The notes under the pieces are model-generated. The model did not search any database. It was not told where the DNA came from and was given only the letters and a program-made list of their open reading frames with translations. Of a stretch of 64,000 nucleotides of DNA, positions 14,089-25,749 are shown piece after piece (the stretch's first letter is position 1; the number at the start of each line of letters is the position of its first letter). Origin of the DNA: Cocos nucifera. Its lineage: Eukaryota; Streptophyta; Magnoliopsida; Arecales; Arecaceae. Position numbers and translations under genes: made by a program. The DNA is taken from NCBI GenBank assembly GCA_006176705.1, contig QRFJ01007198.1:1-64000 (forward strand), given 5' to 3'.

Positions 14089-14213
14089 CTGATTAAGGAC
14101 GAACACGCAGCACCCCTACACGTCATAAGAACACCCCATCGAATGGGAAGAGAGGGCCTTTAAACCCTTCTTCATTCTTATGACCGGACGGCCAAGAGGA
14201 ACGCCTTAATCAG
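14089..14213 (-). other. Nested inverted repeat in A leader
   Basis: Outer arms CTGATTAAGG (14089-14098) and CCTTAATCAG (14204-14213) are exact complements. Inner arms TCATAAGAA (14123-14131) and TTCTTATGA (14175-14183) are also exact complements. A small hairpin CCCATTCGATGGG lies between. The same structure occurs in G at 62541-62665 and, partly decayed, in B. Confidence 0.75.
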
Positions 14214-14772
14214 GAACATTCAATACTACAAAATAATATCAGATCTATATCATATATCTCATATATAAAGTAGATCTAATCATGGCATATTTTGCATACA
14301 TCTCATGTATCAAATCATGCATATTTTCAGATCTAAATTATCACATAATAATCTAAAAAATTAGATTTAAATTGATCTAATCAAAATAAATTCTAATCTA
14401 GACAATTATGTAGAACTATTCTACAACTAGTCTAGTCATGCATCTATCAATAATCTCATATGATATTTAAAATTAAATAATTTTTATTTGCTATTTATCA
14501 GATGTTATTATAACACTTATAATATTAAAAAATAGTAAATAAGAAGATCAAAAATATGATTTAATCAGATTAAATCAAAGACATGCAAAACTATTCTATA
14601 GAACTATTCTATTCTAGAACTAGTCATGCATATCTTCATGTTCTTAGATCCAAATCATTTAATTTTAATTTTTTTGATTTCAGATCTGATTACATCTCAT
14701 GTGATATCTGAAATTACTTTATTTTCTAATTAAAATAAAATTAAAATCAGATCTAAATAATTTAGAACCATG

Positions 14773-14784
14773 GCTCTGATACCA
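14773..14784 (-). other. Primer binding site of A (initiator Met tRNA type)
   Basis: Minus strand TGGTATCAGAGC, two bases from the LTR end (TTCA/AC/TGG). This matches the complement of the initiator Met tRNA 3' end, the usual Copia primer. Confidence 0.9.
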
Positions 14785-15358
14785 GTTGAAGGGAAATCCT
14801 GATTTCCCGATCCAGGTTCGTTCAGATCTGATCAGATCAAGAGATATATTTCAAAAATTTTTATTTTAATTCCAATCAGATCTTGATATGTTTTAGATCT
14901 GATTCTTATTATTTTAATAAATAAAATAAAATAAGATAAATTAAATCAAATTTAATTTACTTGATTTGGTAATCCTATTACCCTGTAGATGATCCTGATT
15001 GCAGCGGAAGTTCTGGATCTAGCCACGCAAGCGCCTGGCCTCTACCGTATCCACTCAGGTTGGATCTAGAGATCCTCTTCTTCTCTATCACACCTCCAAA
15101 AATCAGATCTGGATCGGATCTGGAGGATCTTCAAAACTCTTTTGAAGATCTGCAGTCGTCCTTTTGCAGCAGCGCAGCCTTCTTGCTTTTGATCGCCTTT
15201 CCTATCTGAATCGCACCAACCAAAGTCCAAAAACACCTTTTGGACGTGGAGAGCAAGGGGGAGAGAAGCTATGCGATGAGGAGGAGGGAGAGCAGCCTTG
15301 GGCATGGATTTCTCAATTGAATTGCATTAGCATAGAATCTGAGTTGTGGCGCGGGTCT

Positions 15359-15366
15359 TATTTATA
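15359..15366 (-). promoter_or_regulatory. TATA box of A 5' LTR
   Basis: TATAAATA on the minus strand, in the context GTCTATAAATAAGACCC. The same octamer and context occur in the 3' LTR (6680-6687) and in G (57516-57523), so it is the likely core promoter of family 1. Confidence 0.7.
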
Positions 15367-15681
15367 GACTAAGCGTGAATGTCCAATGATCCAACTCCTC
15401 TTCCTCCCAACCAATCACAACCCTTTGTGAAATCAGATCTAAATCTGATTGGTGGGAATAGAGACCCCTGGATTCCTCCTTAGAGGGTGCCTAAGACCAG
15501 TCAAAGTTGGTTCTTAGAAGAACTCTAATTGGAATCCAAAAAGGAGATGGAGTCCTTGTCCAACAAGGACTCCTAGGCGCCTCCTACTTGGGCTCACGCC
15601 ACCCTTGGCGTGCGCCCTTCTCCTTGCCAGGTTCTGGCAGGGGGACAGGCCCCCACCAGCTCTCCAATAGGTGCATGACAT

Positions 15682-15752
15682 GTGGTCAAAAGTCAAAGGG
15701 TCAATGGTCAACGTTTGACCAGTCAAAGGTAGACTTTTGACCAAAGTCAAAG
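15682..15752 (-). promoter_or_regulatory. W-box cluster in A 5' LTR
   Basis: Several TTGAC cores in both orientations lie within about 70 bp (TGGTCAAAAGTCAAAGGGTCAA, then TTTGACC, AGTCAAAG, TTTGACC). WRKY factors bind TTGAC[CT] in defence and stress promoters. The cluster recurs in the 3' LTR (6993-7066) and in G (57142-57203), about 0.3 kb upstream of the TATA box. Binding is inferred, not shown. Confidence 0.6.
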
Positions 15753-17081
15753 AACAAGAAATGGCAGGTGACCAAAAATGGCAGGTAATGTCTTACAAAT
15801 AAGACAACCTATTCTGACTTGGACAACCTCCAGTCAGACCATATGAAGGCCTCTGATTGAGCACAAACTCCTTTGGCTCAGACAGGACAACTTATTTATG
15901 ATAGTAAAAGAAGAACGTTAGGTTCAATCGAGTGCTAGCACGATTTCCTTGAACCTAATTGAATCTCATTCAGATCAATTGAACTAGATCAGTTCAATTG
16001 ATGATCACCAGATTCAAACCCTTGTTTGTGTGACCCAGTTAGGTTCAGTTCTGTATGGTAATGGGATATGTCATGATCTCTATCATAGACATCATCGAAA
16101 CTCCTTTCGATGGATCAGAACTCTTCTGATTCGAACAGCTAGAATGATCGATCATCTAAATCATTCTAATTGCTCCCAAAATCCACCAGTGACACCTAGC
16201 AGTATATGGTGGCAACCCATCAGAGCTGAATGCGAACCTCTTGGTGCAGCTACCTGTGTGATTAAGTTCTTCTATCTTGAGCCCCGATCAGATTAGGGTT
16301 AAGGTAAACTCGTCAAACCCTAGTCTCTGTCATATGATGTAATCATTCGATTCGAGTCCAATGTGAAAACCTAAATAGAAACTCTTTCTATTATTTCACT
16401 CTGCCATGGCCATGGGCTTCAGGACTTGATTCTCATGATTCATCATAGGGCTGCTCCTCTACCACCGAGGTAGATAGATTCCCATCTTGATGCAATCCAG
16501 TTCCTACAATGAACATGCTAATAGCCAACATACACCTCAGGGTTCCATATGGCTAGGAGACCGAGTAATGGTGTAGTCAAACTATAACACCCTCAAGGTG
16601 AACTGTCGATGCATCTCAGGTCAAAGAACCAGACACACTACTGCAGCATCGAGTCAGTCATTGACGAGAAGGTAGACTTCCTAATGACTACTCGAGGTGG
16701 TCACGCTCAGTGCCCTCGTTCTCTAACGAGTACCTGTACTCTCGCTCCGGTGTCTCCACACCGTAGACTCAAGACTCATCTACTAAAGAGAAGCGATCGT
16801 ACACCAACCTTCCGGATCAATCACCATCCTCGTGATGATCCTATGGTCGGGAGCTGTTTATGAGTTAATAATGATTATTCATGTCTTAAATTTTCAACTC
16901 TTGAAAATATGAATTATCATTACCATTAACTCAAAGGATATATCACAGACACTAAATATACAAGTGTGATAGAAAATAACCCATTTCATTAATTATAGTC
17001 AAAATTATAATTTTGCCCCTAGAAGTGTATTACAAGTGTCAGCCAATTCTGACTTCTAGGGCACATATATCTAACACTTGG

Positions 17082-17867
17082 TTGATTATTTTGAAAACAT
17101 AACAAAAAAATGGATTGCAAGAAACTAAGAAAGAAATAAGAAAATTATAATAAAAATATTTTTCATTGATCAAAATAAAATATATAAAAAAATAAAAAAT
17201 GTGATATAAGATAACTAAACCAAGTTGATCTTCTAGCTGCATCCGATGGTAGATTTATCTCCTTGAATCCTTTCATCTTCCTCCATACAAATAGCGGCAT
17301 GATGGTTGGAAGGGTTGGTCTAGAAACTCCTAGGAAGAAAGATAAATGGGAGTATGGAAATATGGAAAAGAAGGATAGCGACACTAGAATTAGGACCTCT
17401 CTTAAATTTGATGGAAGGCGTGCTAGGGTTAGTACCTCCCCTAGACTTTTGGAGAAGTGAGAAAGAGAGGGACACAATAGCTTGGAGAGAGCTTGGGTGT
17501 TGGCTTGATTCATTTTTGGGTGAAGGTGTTTAGGTTTATTTATAAGTGTTGGAAGGGAGAAGGCCTTCATATTTTCTAGATGTGGGATTAAAGGAAGAGA
17601 AGAGATAAATGGCTCTTTGGATGTTGACCCTTGGATCTTTGATGAGTTACTTCTGAACCATTAATATTTAAGTTGAGTTCATACTTGGATCCAAGTGAAA
17701 GGTTATCTTCTAATCTGGACCCTTGAATCTTAAGAGCTTATAGCTATCTGGTTCACTTGAATTTGAGCCAATTTAAATCTAATTTGAGTTGCATGAGCCC
17801 AAACTTTTGATTACCTGTAAAATAGACTAGAGCCCAAACACTAGTGACTTAATTTAAGTGTTTATCA
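17082..17867 (-). repeat. Element E 5' LTR, outer piece
   Basis: Continues the LTR interrupted at 6091. On the minus strand it begins TGATAAACACTTAAAT (17867) and holds a TATA-type box, TATAAATA (complement 17537-17544). Its outermost 100 bp match window positions 1-147, the inner end of E's 3' LTR. The open frame 17163-17570 on the minus strand lies within LTR sequence and is not taken as a gene. Together with 5989-6091 the LTR would be about 0.9 kb. Confidence 0.65.
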
Positions 17868-18240
17868 CTGCCCCTTTCATCTTCCACATCTCTCTAATTC
17901 TCTTTCTCTCTCTCTTCTACACGTCTAAAAGGTTAGGCACAAATCTGAGTTGAAGATCCAAAGTTTTTGGCACAAGATTCAGGATCTACGTGATGGTATT
18001 CATGAGATGGACAGGCTACCTTCAAAAATAGTTTTGAAGAATCTACAAATTAGATTTAGATCTGATCTTTGGAGGAGAAATTTATGAGAAGAAGACATTC
18101 AGATCCTGTCCGAGTGGATACCGGTAGAGGTCAGGCGCGTGCATGGCTCCTTCTAGAATCTCAGAAACCAACAAGATTATTGTAGGATAATTAGAATACC
18201 CAATAAGATAATTAAAATTAAATCAAATTTAATTTTAATT
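17868..18240 (+). repeat. Element B 5' LTR, 3' remnant
   Basis: Matches the end of the G LTR: GTGGATACCG.TAGAGG.CAGGC at 18114-18140 corresponds to 57837-57860. The left side is cut at 17868 by E. The last part of the LTR and the primer site, present in G at 58040-58120, are absent; the similarity jumps straight into leader sequence near 18235. Confidence 0.65.
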
Positions 18241-20084
18241 TATGATCTGATATTAAATTATTTTAAATGTCACATCAAATATTATTAGATCTAAAATCAA
18301 AAAATTAAAAATTATATGATTTAGATCTATAATGTATGAGATGCATGACTAGACTAGGAATAGAATAGTTCTATGTGTAGTCTAGTATGATCATGTTGTT
18401 AATTTGATTAAATATAATTTTAGATCTATTTTATTTTTATTTTTTTGATGTTATAATTATTGTAACAAGATCTAAAAAATAGAAAATAAAATTTTTAATT
18501 TTTAGTTTATTTATATGAGATATGAAAGATGCATGCTTAGACTAGTTATAGAATAGTTCTATAAAATATCTAGAATAGTTTTATTTTTGATGTGATCAAA
18601 TTTAAAATTTTATTCTTTAGATTTAATATGTGATATTTTAGATCTAAAAGCATGCATGGTTTATTGAGTTATGATACATGAGATGTATGCAAGACATATA
18701 TAGGTTAGAACTTTTATATATGTAATATATGATTTAGATCTAACTAGTTTTATTTTAGAAAATATATTTCTAATTAAGACATTCTCCTTGTTCATCCGAT
18801 CATAAGAATAAAATAGGATTTAAAGATCCTCTTCTTCCATTTGATGGGGTGTTCTTATGATGTGTAGAGGTGCTACGCGTTTATCCTTAATAAAAAATTA
18901 GAACTTATTTTTTGCAAAATCCTAGATCCTGAAATTCTAAGATTTTTTTACATGTTTTGTTCATAAATCTAAAAATTAATTAAGAATTAAGATTATGAAA
19001 TTAATTAGATCTAAAAATTATGAATTTTTAGATCTATGACATCTTCATAAAATTAGGTTCGGGCTTGGATAGCTCAATTAAATCTAGCGGTTAATCAAAT
19101 CAAATCAAGAGTTGGTTAGGTGAAATCAAAGAAAGCTTAAAATTGACCAGCCTAATAGAATTAAGTCTGGATCAAGATCAAATCGCATTGAGATATGACT
19201 CGATCAAATCAAGATCTAATTTGGCTCCATGGTTCGAGCCTAGATTGTAGGCTAACCTAATTGATTCTGATTCGATAATTTGGTATCTAAGGTAAGTCTA
19301 GAAGATACGATCGATTAGTTTTTAAGTAGGAGCTACTCGATCTGAATGCATTCTTATCGAGTTAATGGCATATCCCTTCCATCGATCTCACTTATCTGAC
19401 CATTTGTGTCGATCCAATTTTGATTTGAGGTGGCTAACAATTCAAGCCAATCCATGCCACTAGGTAAGTCATAATTGTTATGACTAAATCAAGTCAAGTT
19501 TAAAGAGATCTAAATTAAATTTCTCTAAGAAAATATTAAGTCTAAGGTCTTCCACCATTGTAGATGTGCGGGCCCTTTTCGAGGTTGATTGTTCTCGACT
19601 GGATACAGTGATTCAGTTGCACCAGAAAGATGCAATAATGTCTATTAGGCATTGAATGCTATGAGTTGAAGGATGGGTTGGGCTCAATGTTCTAAATATG
19701 ATGAGAGATCCAATTAGGAATCCAATTTATGCAAATGGTGGGTCTGACTTAATTAAGGAGTGGAGCAATATTCCAGGCACAATAAGCTTCATGAATTAAA
19801 GATCAAGTTTGGGTGCACCATGATAAGAGAATCATTGGACAAGAGTTGTCCACTCATCAGTTGATCCATCATCAATAACTATTAGATGAGGTGGTGAGCC
19901 AGTTGGTGGGACCGCACCATCCACTAGAAATCAATAATCGTAGAAATTTTTGCATCTTTGCCAAGAGAGTGTAGGGATCCCAGTAAATAGTAGAAGTCTA
20001 ATTTATTTAAAAATAAAACTCCTAAATAAATTGGTTAAGTCTAATTATAAAATCTAACTAGAAACTTTGACTCTCTAAAGAAAA
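18241..20084 (+). other. Element B leader
   Basis: Matches the leaders of A and G. The outer arms of the nested inverted repeat are decayed (18770-18779 and 18885-18894), but the inner arms TCATAAGAA (18800-18808) and TTCTTATGA (18852-18860) are exact. The donor-like AAG/GTAAGT is kept (GT at 19292). The acceptor is changed from CTACAG to CTAAAG at 20075-20080. Confidence 0.75.
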
Positions 20085-23000
20085 ATGTCTGTATCCAACC
20101 CCCTAGCCCGTATCCTAGACATCTATAGACTGACCGAACCCAACTACAAAGATTGGCTCTAAAACTTCAAAATAGTTTTGAGTTTCAAGAAGTTAACTCA
20201 TGTATTGGAATAGGATCCTCCAACTTTATCAGCATGTCCATCCGTTGATTAGAGAGCATCCTTTAAAAAATGGATAGATGAAGATAACAAAGCCAGGTAG
20301 TATATGTTGGGCTCGATGTCTAATGAGCTCCAGTGCCAACATAAAGATATTAAGACTAGCCGTCATATGTTGGCTCACTTACAAGAGTTGTTTGGTGAAC
20401 AGAGTCGCGTAGCCAAATATCAAGTCACTAAGAGACTTTTTAAGGCTTAGCTGCGTGATGGGCAATCGATCCAAGATCATTGTCTGATGATGATCAAAAA
20501 CTTAGAAGAGCTTGAGAAGCTTGGTGTCAAGTTAGATTAGGATCTGTAGATTGATATAATTCTATAATCTTTGACTGATGCTTATGGATAGTTCATCATG
20601 AACTACCATATGCATAAATTTCAAAATATCCTAGCTAAATTTATGAATATGCTGGTTACTGCTGAGCTCTCTATGAAAGGTTCAAAGGACTCAATGCTTG
20701 CTATGGAGTAGACTTCTTCCAAGAGAAAATCTTTTGAAAAGAAGAAGAAGAAGGTGGAAGGTGGGAAGAAGAAGAATGCAGAGCCAAAGAAGGCTGCTGA
20801 TAAAAAAAATATTTTCATTATAACATAGATAGCCACTGGAAGCAAAACTGCCCTCTTTACCTGGCTAGCCTGAAGAACAAGAAAAAGACAAGTCCTTTTG
20901 GAGGTATGCTCGTTATAGAATCTAACCTTATGATTTTTTTTGCATCTCGTTGGATGCTTGACTTTGGTTTTAGGGCTCACTTGTACACTTCTATGCAGGA
21001 TCTTGAGGATAGCAGGAGGCTGAGGGATGGTGAGATGATCCTACACATCGGGAATGGAGCAAGAGTAGCTATTGTGGCCATGGAAACCTACCCTCTTCCA
21101 TTACCATTAGGATTAGATCTAGTTTTTAGAGATTATTTTTATGTGTCTACAGGAAGCAGAAATTTAATTTTTATTTCATATTTAGCATAAGAAGGCTATG
21201 TAATTAGTTTTCTTAAGGGCCATTCTAATAGTCTTTATGAAAGAAATAAAATTGCAAGTGGTTTTCTTATAAATGGTCTCTATCAGTTACATATTAATGT
21301 TTTTATTTTTGATATCGAGCAAAATGTGAATGCCATAGGATCAAAGCGATCTAGAGATAGTCTAAATAATAGGTATCTTTGGCACCTTAGGCTAGGTCAC
21401 ATAGCTGAAGACAAGATTAACAAATTGAAGAAATTCAAGCTATTGAGTCCGTTGACTTCCGAGTCATATCTGATTGATGAATCATACCTTCATGGCAAAA
21501 TGACCAAGCTCTTTTTTGTGGGACATGGAGAAAGGGCCACAAACCTATTCGCCCTGGTACACAGATGTGTGCGGCCCATTTGATGTGCTGGCCAGGGGCA
21601 ATTATGTCTACTTGATTACCTTTACCAATGATCTATCTCGATACAGGTATGTGTATTTGATGCAACATAAGTTTGAAGCTTTTGAAAAGTTTAAGAAATT
21701 CAAACTCAAAGTAGAAAAATAAATATGAGAACTCATTAAGATTCTTCGATCAGATCGAGGAGGCGAATACCATAGTCAAAAATTTCTAGACTATCTTAAG
21801 GATAATGGCATAGTCTCTCAATAGACTCCACTTGAAATGTCTCAACTTAATGAAATTTTGGAATGAAGAAATTGGATCCTATTAGATATGGTCTGATCTA
21901 TGATGAGTTTCACGGACCTTCTTGAGTTTCTTTAGGAACATAGTCTTATAACTGCTATATATATTTATTGAATAGGATTCTTTCTAAATCTATTCCTACT
22001 ATATCATATGAAACATGGCATGATAAGAAATCAAGTCTTAGTCATCTCAGAATTTGGGATTGTCCAGCCCATGTCAAGAGACAACAGATGGATAAATTAG
22101 AGTCTAGGTCCTTTAGAGCTTGGTTTATTGGATATTCTAAAGAGTTATTAAGATATTATTTCTATCTCCTAGAAGATCACAATATGATTGTGAGTCGACA
22201 TGCCATCTTCGTTGAAAATAGTTTATTCTAGATGGTGGCATCGGAAGATAGATTAGACTCTAGGAGAAAGTCTTCGATGAAAAACGAGCTAAGGAACCAA
22301 TGAAATCCAATTAGATTGAGCCATCCCAAACACTACCTTCTCTACCTTATAGTTCAAATAGAATTTTTCATCCTCCTGAAAGATACTTAGGTACTATCTC
22401 AAAAGACGTAGAGAAAATGTTTCTTATAGAAAATGGGCTTCATGATGATGATCCCAAAACCTATGATGAGGCGATATTAGATATTGACTCTAAGAAATGG
22501 TTAGAAGCAATAAAGTCAGAGATTGACTCAATGCATTTGAACCAAGTCTGGACCTTGGTAGATCCATCTGATGGCATAGTACCTATTGAGTGTAAATAGA
22601 TCTTCAAGAGAAAGATAAGTGCTGATGGAAATGTAGAGACATTCAAAGCAAGGCTCGTAGCGAAAGAATATAGTCAGTGCGAAGGTATTAACTATTAGGA
22701 TATTTTTTTGCCAATAGTCATGCTCAAATCCATCCACATATTGCTTGCTGTCATGGTCTATTTCAATTACGAAATATGATAGATGGATATAAAAATGCCA
22801 TTCTTAAATGGATATCTTAAGGAAGATATCTATATAGAGCAGTCATTAGGTTTTACATCCAGTGATGATGATCATAAGGTATGCAAGCTGCGAAGGTCCA
22901 TATATGAACTTCAACAAGCATCTCAAAGCTGGAATTCTCGTTTCAATGATGTAATCAAATTATTTGGCTTCATTAAGAACGAGAAGGAGCCTTGTATTTT

Positions 23001-24000
23001 CAAAAAGGTTAATAGGAGCACTATTATCTTTCTCGTACTGTACGTGGATGACATCCTTCTGATTGAAAATGATATTTTTATGTTGACTATAATCAAAATA
23101 TGATTGTCTAAAGAGTTTTCTATGAAAGATCTAGAAGAGGCATCCTTTATTCTGAAAATTAAGGTCTATAGGGATAGATCGAATAGGATGCTGGATCTCT
23201 CATAGAAAATTTACATAGAGGAGGTACTGAAGAGGTTTAGCATGAAAAATTCTAAGAGAGATTTAGTACCCTTTAGACATGGCATTCATCTCTCCAATAA
23301 GATGTGCCCTAGCACACCTGAGGAGATTGAACGCATGAGCAAGATCCCTTATGCTTCGACAATAGGGAGCCTCATGTATGCCATGCTATGTACACGACTT
23401 GATATTGCCCATGCTGTGAGTGTCACGAGCAGGTATCAGTCGAATACAGACAAAGAGCAGTGGACTTCTATGAAATATATCCTTAAGTACTTGAGAAGGA
23501 CTAAGGATATGTTTGTAGTTTTTGGTAATGGAGAACTCCAGGTTCAGGAGTATACAGACTCAGATTTTATATCCGACATAGATGATCGAAAGTCGACATC
23601 TGAAAGTCTATTTATTTATAATGATGGAGCTGTCAGTCGGAAGAATTTCAAGCAGACGGTGATAGCAGACTCCACCATGGAAGTAGAGTACATCGTTGCA
23701 TCGAGGGTTGCAAAGGAGGCATTTTGGTATAAAAAGTTTGCCGTAGAGCTCAAAATGATGCCATCAAATGTTGTCCCTCTGTACTACAATAACAATGATG
23801 CCATAGTCCTAGCTAAGGAGCCAAGGTCTCATCATAAATCGAAGCACATCGAGCGGCGATACCAGCTCATCTACGATTACCTCGAGAAGGGATATGTCAA
23901 GGTCAAGAGAGTCAACTCCACAGACAACATGGTAGACCCACTAACAAAGTCATTGAGCCAGCAGAAGATTGAAGCCCACCTTGAGAAGATGGAACTTTGA
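20085..24000 (+). pseudogene. Element B gag-pol polyprotein, decayed
   Basis: Copia polyprotein starting at ATG 20085 (MSVSNPLARILD). Gag capsid core 20085-20750, with at least five stops where A or G have Gln or other codons. Zinc knuckle 20825-20875 reads YFHY.IDSHW...C: both first Cys became Tyr (TGT to TAT). Protease near 20955: LDFGF in place of D-[TS]-G-[SA]. Pre-integrase 21326-21510 (LWHLRLGHI). Integrase 21516-22240. RT 22417-23240 with intact YVDD (23041-23052). RNase H 23400-24000, including a STMEVEYI-type motif and the KHIERRY end; 23242-24000 is one open frame of 252 codons. At least three frame changes separate the parts. No working enzyme set can be made. Confidence 0.9.
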
Positions 24001-24020
24001 TTTATAGCCAATTGGCTTTA

Positions 24021-24035
24021 GGTTAAGTGAGAGTT
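24021..24035 (+). other. Polypurine tract of B
   Basis: GGTTAAGTGAGAGTT lies directly before the 3' LTR start TGTTAGATG. It is a decayed form of the AAGTGGGAGA tract seen in C (29536-29546). Confidence 0.7.
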
Positions 24036-25564
24036 TGTTAGATGTATGTCCTAGAAGCCAGATTGGCTGACACTTGTAATATACTTCTAAGGATAATTTT
24101 ATAATTTTAACTATAAATTAATAAAAAAATTATTTTCTATCATAGTGTGCATTTAAAGTATCTGTGATACATCCTTTGAGTTAATAGTAATGACAATTCA
24201 TATTTTCAAGAGTTAAAAATATAAGACATGAATTTTCATAATTAACTCATAAACAGCTTTCGATCGTAGGATCATCACGAAGATGGTAATCGATTTAGAA
24301 GATTAGTGTACAATTGCTTTCTTAGGATAGATGTATCTTATATCTATGGTGTAGAGACACCAGAATGAGAGTACAGGTACTTGTTAGAGAATGAGAGTAC
24401 TGAGTGTGACCATCTTGAGCAGTCATAAGAAAGTCTACCTTCTCATCGATGATTGGCTTGATGCTGTAGTGGTGTGTCTGGTTCTTTGACCTAAGGTGCA
24501 TTGGTAGTTCACTTTGAGGGACTTATAGTTTGACTACACCATAACTCGATCTCCTATCATTCGAAATCTTGAGGTGTTTATTGGCTATAGCATGTTCATT
24601 GTAGGAATTGGATTGCACCAATAAGGGATCTATCTACCCTGGTAGATGAGGAGTAGTCCTATGATAATCTTGAGATTGAGTCCTTAAGCCTATGGCCATG
24701 GCAGAGTGAAGATGATAAAAAGAGTTTCTATTAGGATTTCATATCAGACTCGAATCAAATGGTAAATTCATATGACGGATTTTGGGTTTGACGAGTTCAC
24801 CATAACCCTAATCTTATCGAGGCTTAAGATAAAAGAACCTAATCACATAGGTAGCTACACTAAGAGGTTTGCTTTCAGTTCTGACGGATTGCCATCATAT
24901 ACTCCTAGGTATCACTGGTAGATTTTGGAAGCAATTAGAATGATTTTGAGATCGATCATTCTAATTGTATGAATCAAAAGACTTCTGATCCATCGAAAGA
25001 TGTTTCGATGATGTCGATGATAGAGATCGCGAAATGTCTCATTACCATACAAAATTGAATCTAACTGGATCATACAAATAAGGGTTTGGATCTAAATGTC
25101 ATCAATTGAGCTAATCCAGTTTGATTTATTTGGATTAGATCCAATCAGGTTCAAGATAATCGTGCTAGCATACGATTAAGCCTGGCTTTCTTCTTCTGTA
25201 ATCTTTCTGATTCATCATAATTGAATTAAATTTGATTTAATTTATTTCTATATCTTGAATAGATTTATTTTTATCTAACTAAAACCAGTCTAGATTAGAT
25301 TAATTATAGAAATTAAATCCATTCCTAGTGCAATTGGACTAGGATCAAAAATTGACCTATTTAAGAGAATTAAGGGTCACCTAGTTAGATGCTTCTAGAA
25401 AATTCTCTAACAACTTTTTTGATCTAATTTTTGGATATGTGATAGGGCTCAAGTCATACTTTGGGTGTGCCAAATTTCATGATTTATGGAGATGCCTAGA
25501 TAAAGTTTTAATAGAGTTTGATTTGGATTAAACTCTTGAGGGAAGAGCCTAGATTTTTCCTTCA
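24036..25564 (+). repeat. Element B 3' LTR, short and partly divergent
   Basis: Begins TGTTAGATGTATGTCCTAGAAGCC and ends CCTTCA, then a primer-type TGGTATTAGAGCC. It follows the G LTR (55818-58105) to about 25200, then diverges. The W-box cluster and the CTATAAATAAG promoter block are absent. It is 1529 bp against about 2290 bp in A and G. The last part keeps only patches, such as GATCTAATTTTTGGA near 25425. It is therefore an internally deleted LTR or a recombinant with another family's end. Confidence 0.75.
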
Positions 25565-25566
25565 AC

Positions 25567-25579
25567 TGGTATTAGAGCC
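25567..25579 (+). other. Primer binding site at the B/C junction
   Basis: TGGTATTAGAGCC, one change (C to T) from the Met-tRNA-type site TGGTATCAGAGCC, two bases after the LTR end at 25564. Its presence after what should be a 3' LTR shows that this LTR once acted, or was copied, as a 5' LTR. Confidence 0.8.
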
Positions 25580-25749
25580 AGGTTAGCAGTTCTTCAAATC
25601 TTTTTTAGATCTAATTTAATTTTATTTTTAATTTTTAATTTTAGATCACTATGATCAAATCTGAAAACTCTTAGATTTGGTCGGATCATAGGGATTTTGT
25701 AGAAAAATCTACCTCAAATTTGATCAGATACGATCCTGCGATAGAAAAT

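Larger units (their letters stand above)
12916..14786 (-). other. Element A leader between 5' LTR and gag
   Basis: About 1.87 kb without a long open frame, matched along most of its length by B (18241-20084) and G (58106-58335 plus 62196-63842). It holds, on the minus strand, the nested inverted repeat (14089-14213), a donor-like AAG/GTAAGT whose GT starts at 13708, two copies of a TCAATATTCCGGATACGGTGAG-type repeat (complements at 13216 and 13297), and an acceptor-like CTCTCTACAG/G with an upstream CTAAC just before the gag ATG. Confidence 0.8.
6092..17076 (-). mobile_element. Element A, full-length Copia retrotransposon, family 1
   Basis: A 10,985 bp element on the minus strand with two LTRs of 2292 and 2290 bp. 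Both begin TGTTAGATATATGTG-like and end with TTCA on the element strand. It has a Met-tRNA-type primer site, a leader of about 1.9 kb, one gag-pol polyprotein and a polypurine tract. Flanks are CTTAG and CTTGG, a five-base target duplication with one change. It sits inside the 5' LTR of E. The LTRs are similar over their whole length but differ strongly by single-base indels, and the polyprotein is broken the same way. Either the copy is dead or the consensus is poor here. Confidence 0.93.
14787..17076 (-). repeat. Element A 5' LTR
   Basis: Begins at 17076 with TGTTAGATATATGTGCCC and ends at 14787 on the minus strand. It closely matches the 5' LTR of G (55818-58105, 2288 bp). It contains the promoter of A: the W-box-rich stretch 15682-15752 lies upstream of TATAAATA (complement at 15359-15366). 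Confidence 0.92.
17868..25564 (+). mobile_element. Element B, decayed Copia retrotransposon, family 1
   Basis: Plus-strand family-1 Copia. Its 5' LTR is cut on the left by element E; only its last about 370 bp remain in the window. The LTR end and primer site are missing, apparently deleted near 18235. The leader, polyprotein and 3' LTR follow in normal order. Many stops are C-to-T or G-to-A changes, the pattern left by decay of methylated cytosines, so B is older than A and G. Confidence 0.82.

Noticed and set aside
17163..17570. 135-codon frame on the minus strand
   Set aside because: Falls in E's LTR across its TATA region; low-complexity Phe/Leu/Ser text with no domain.
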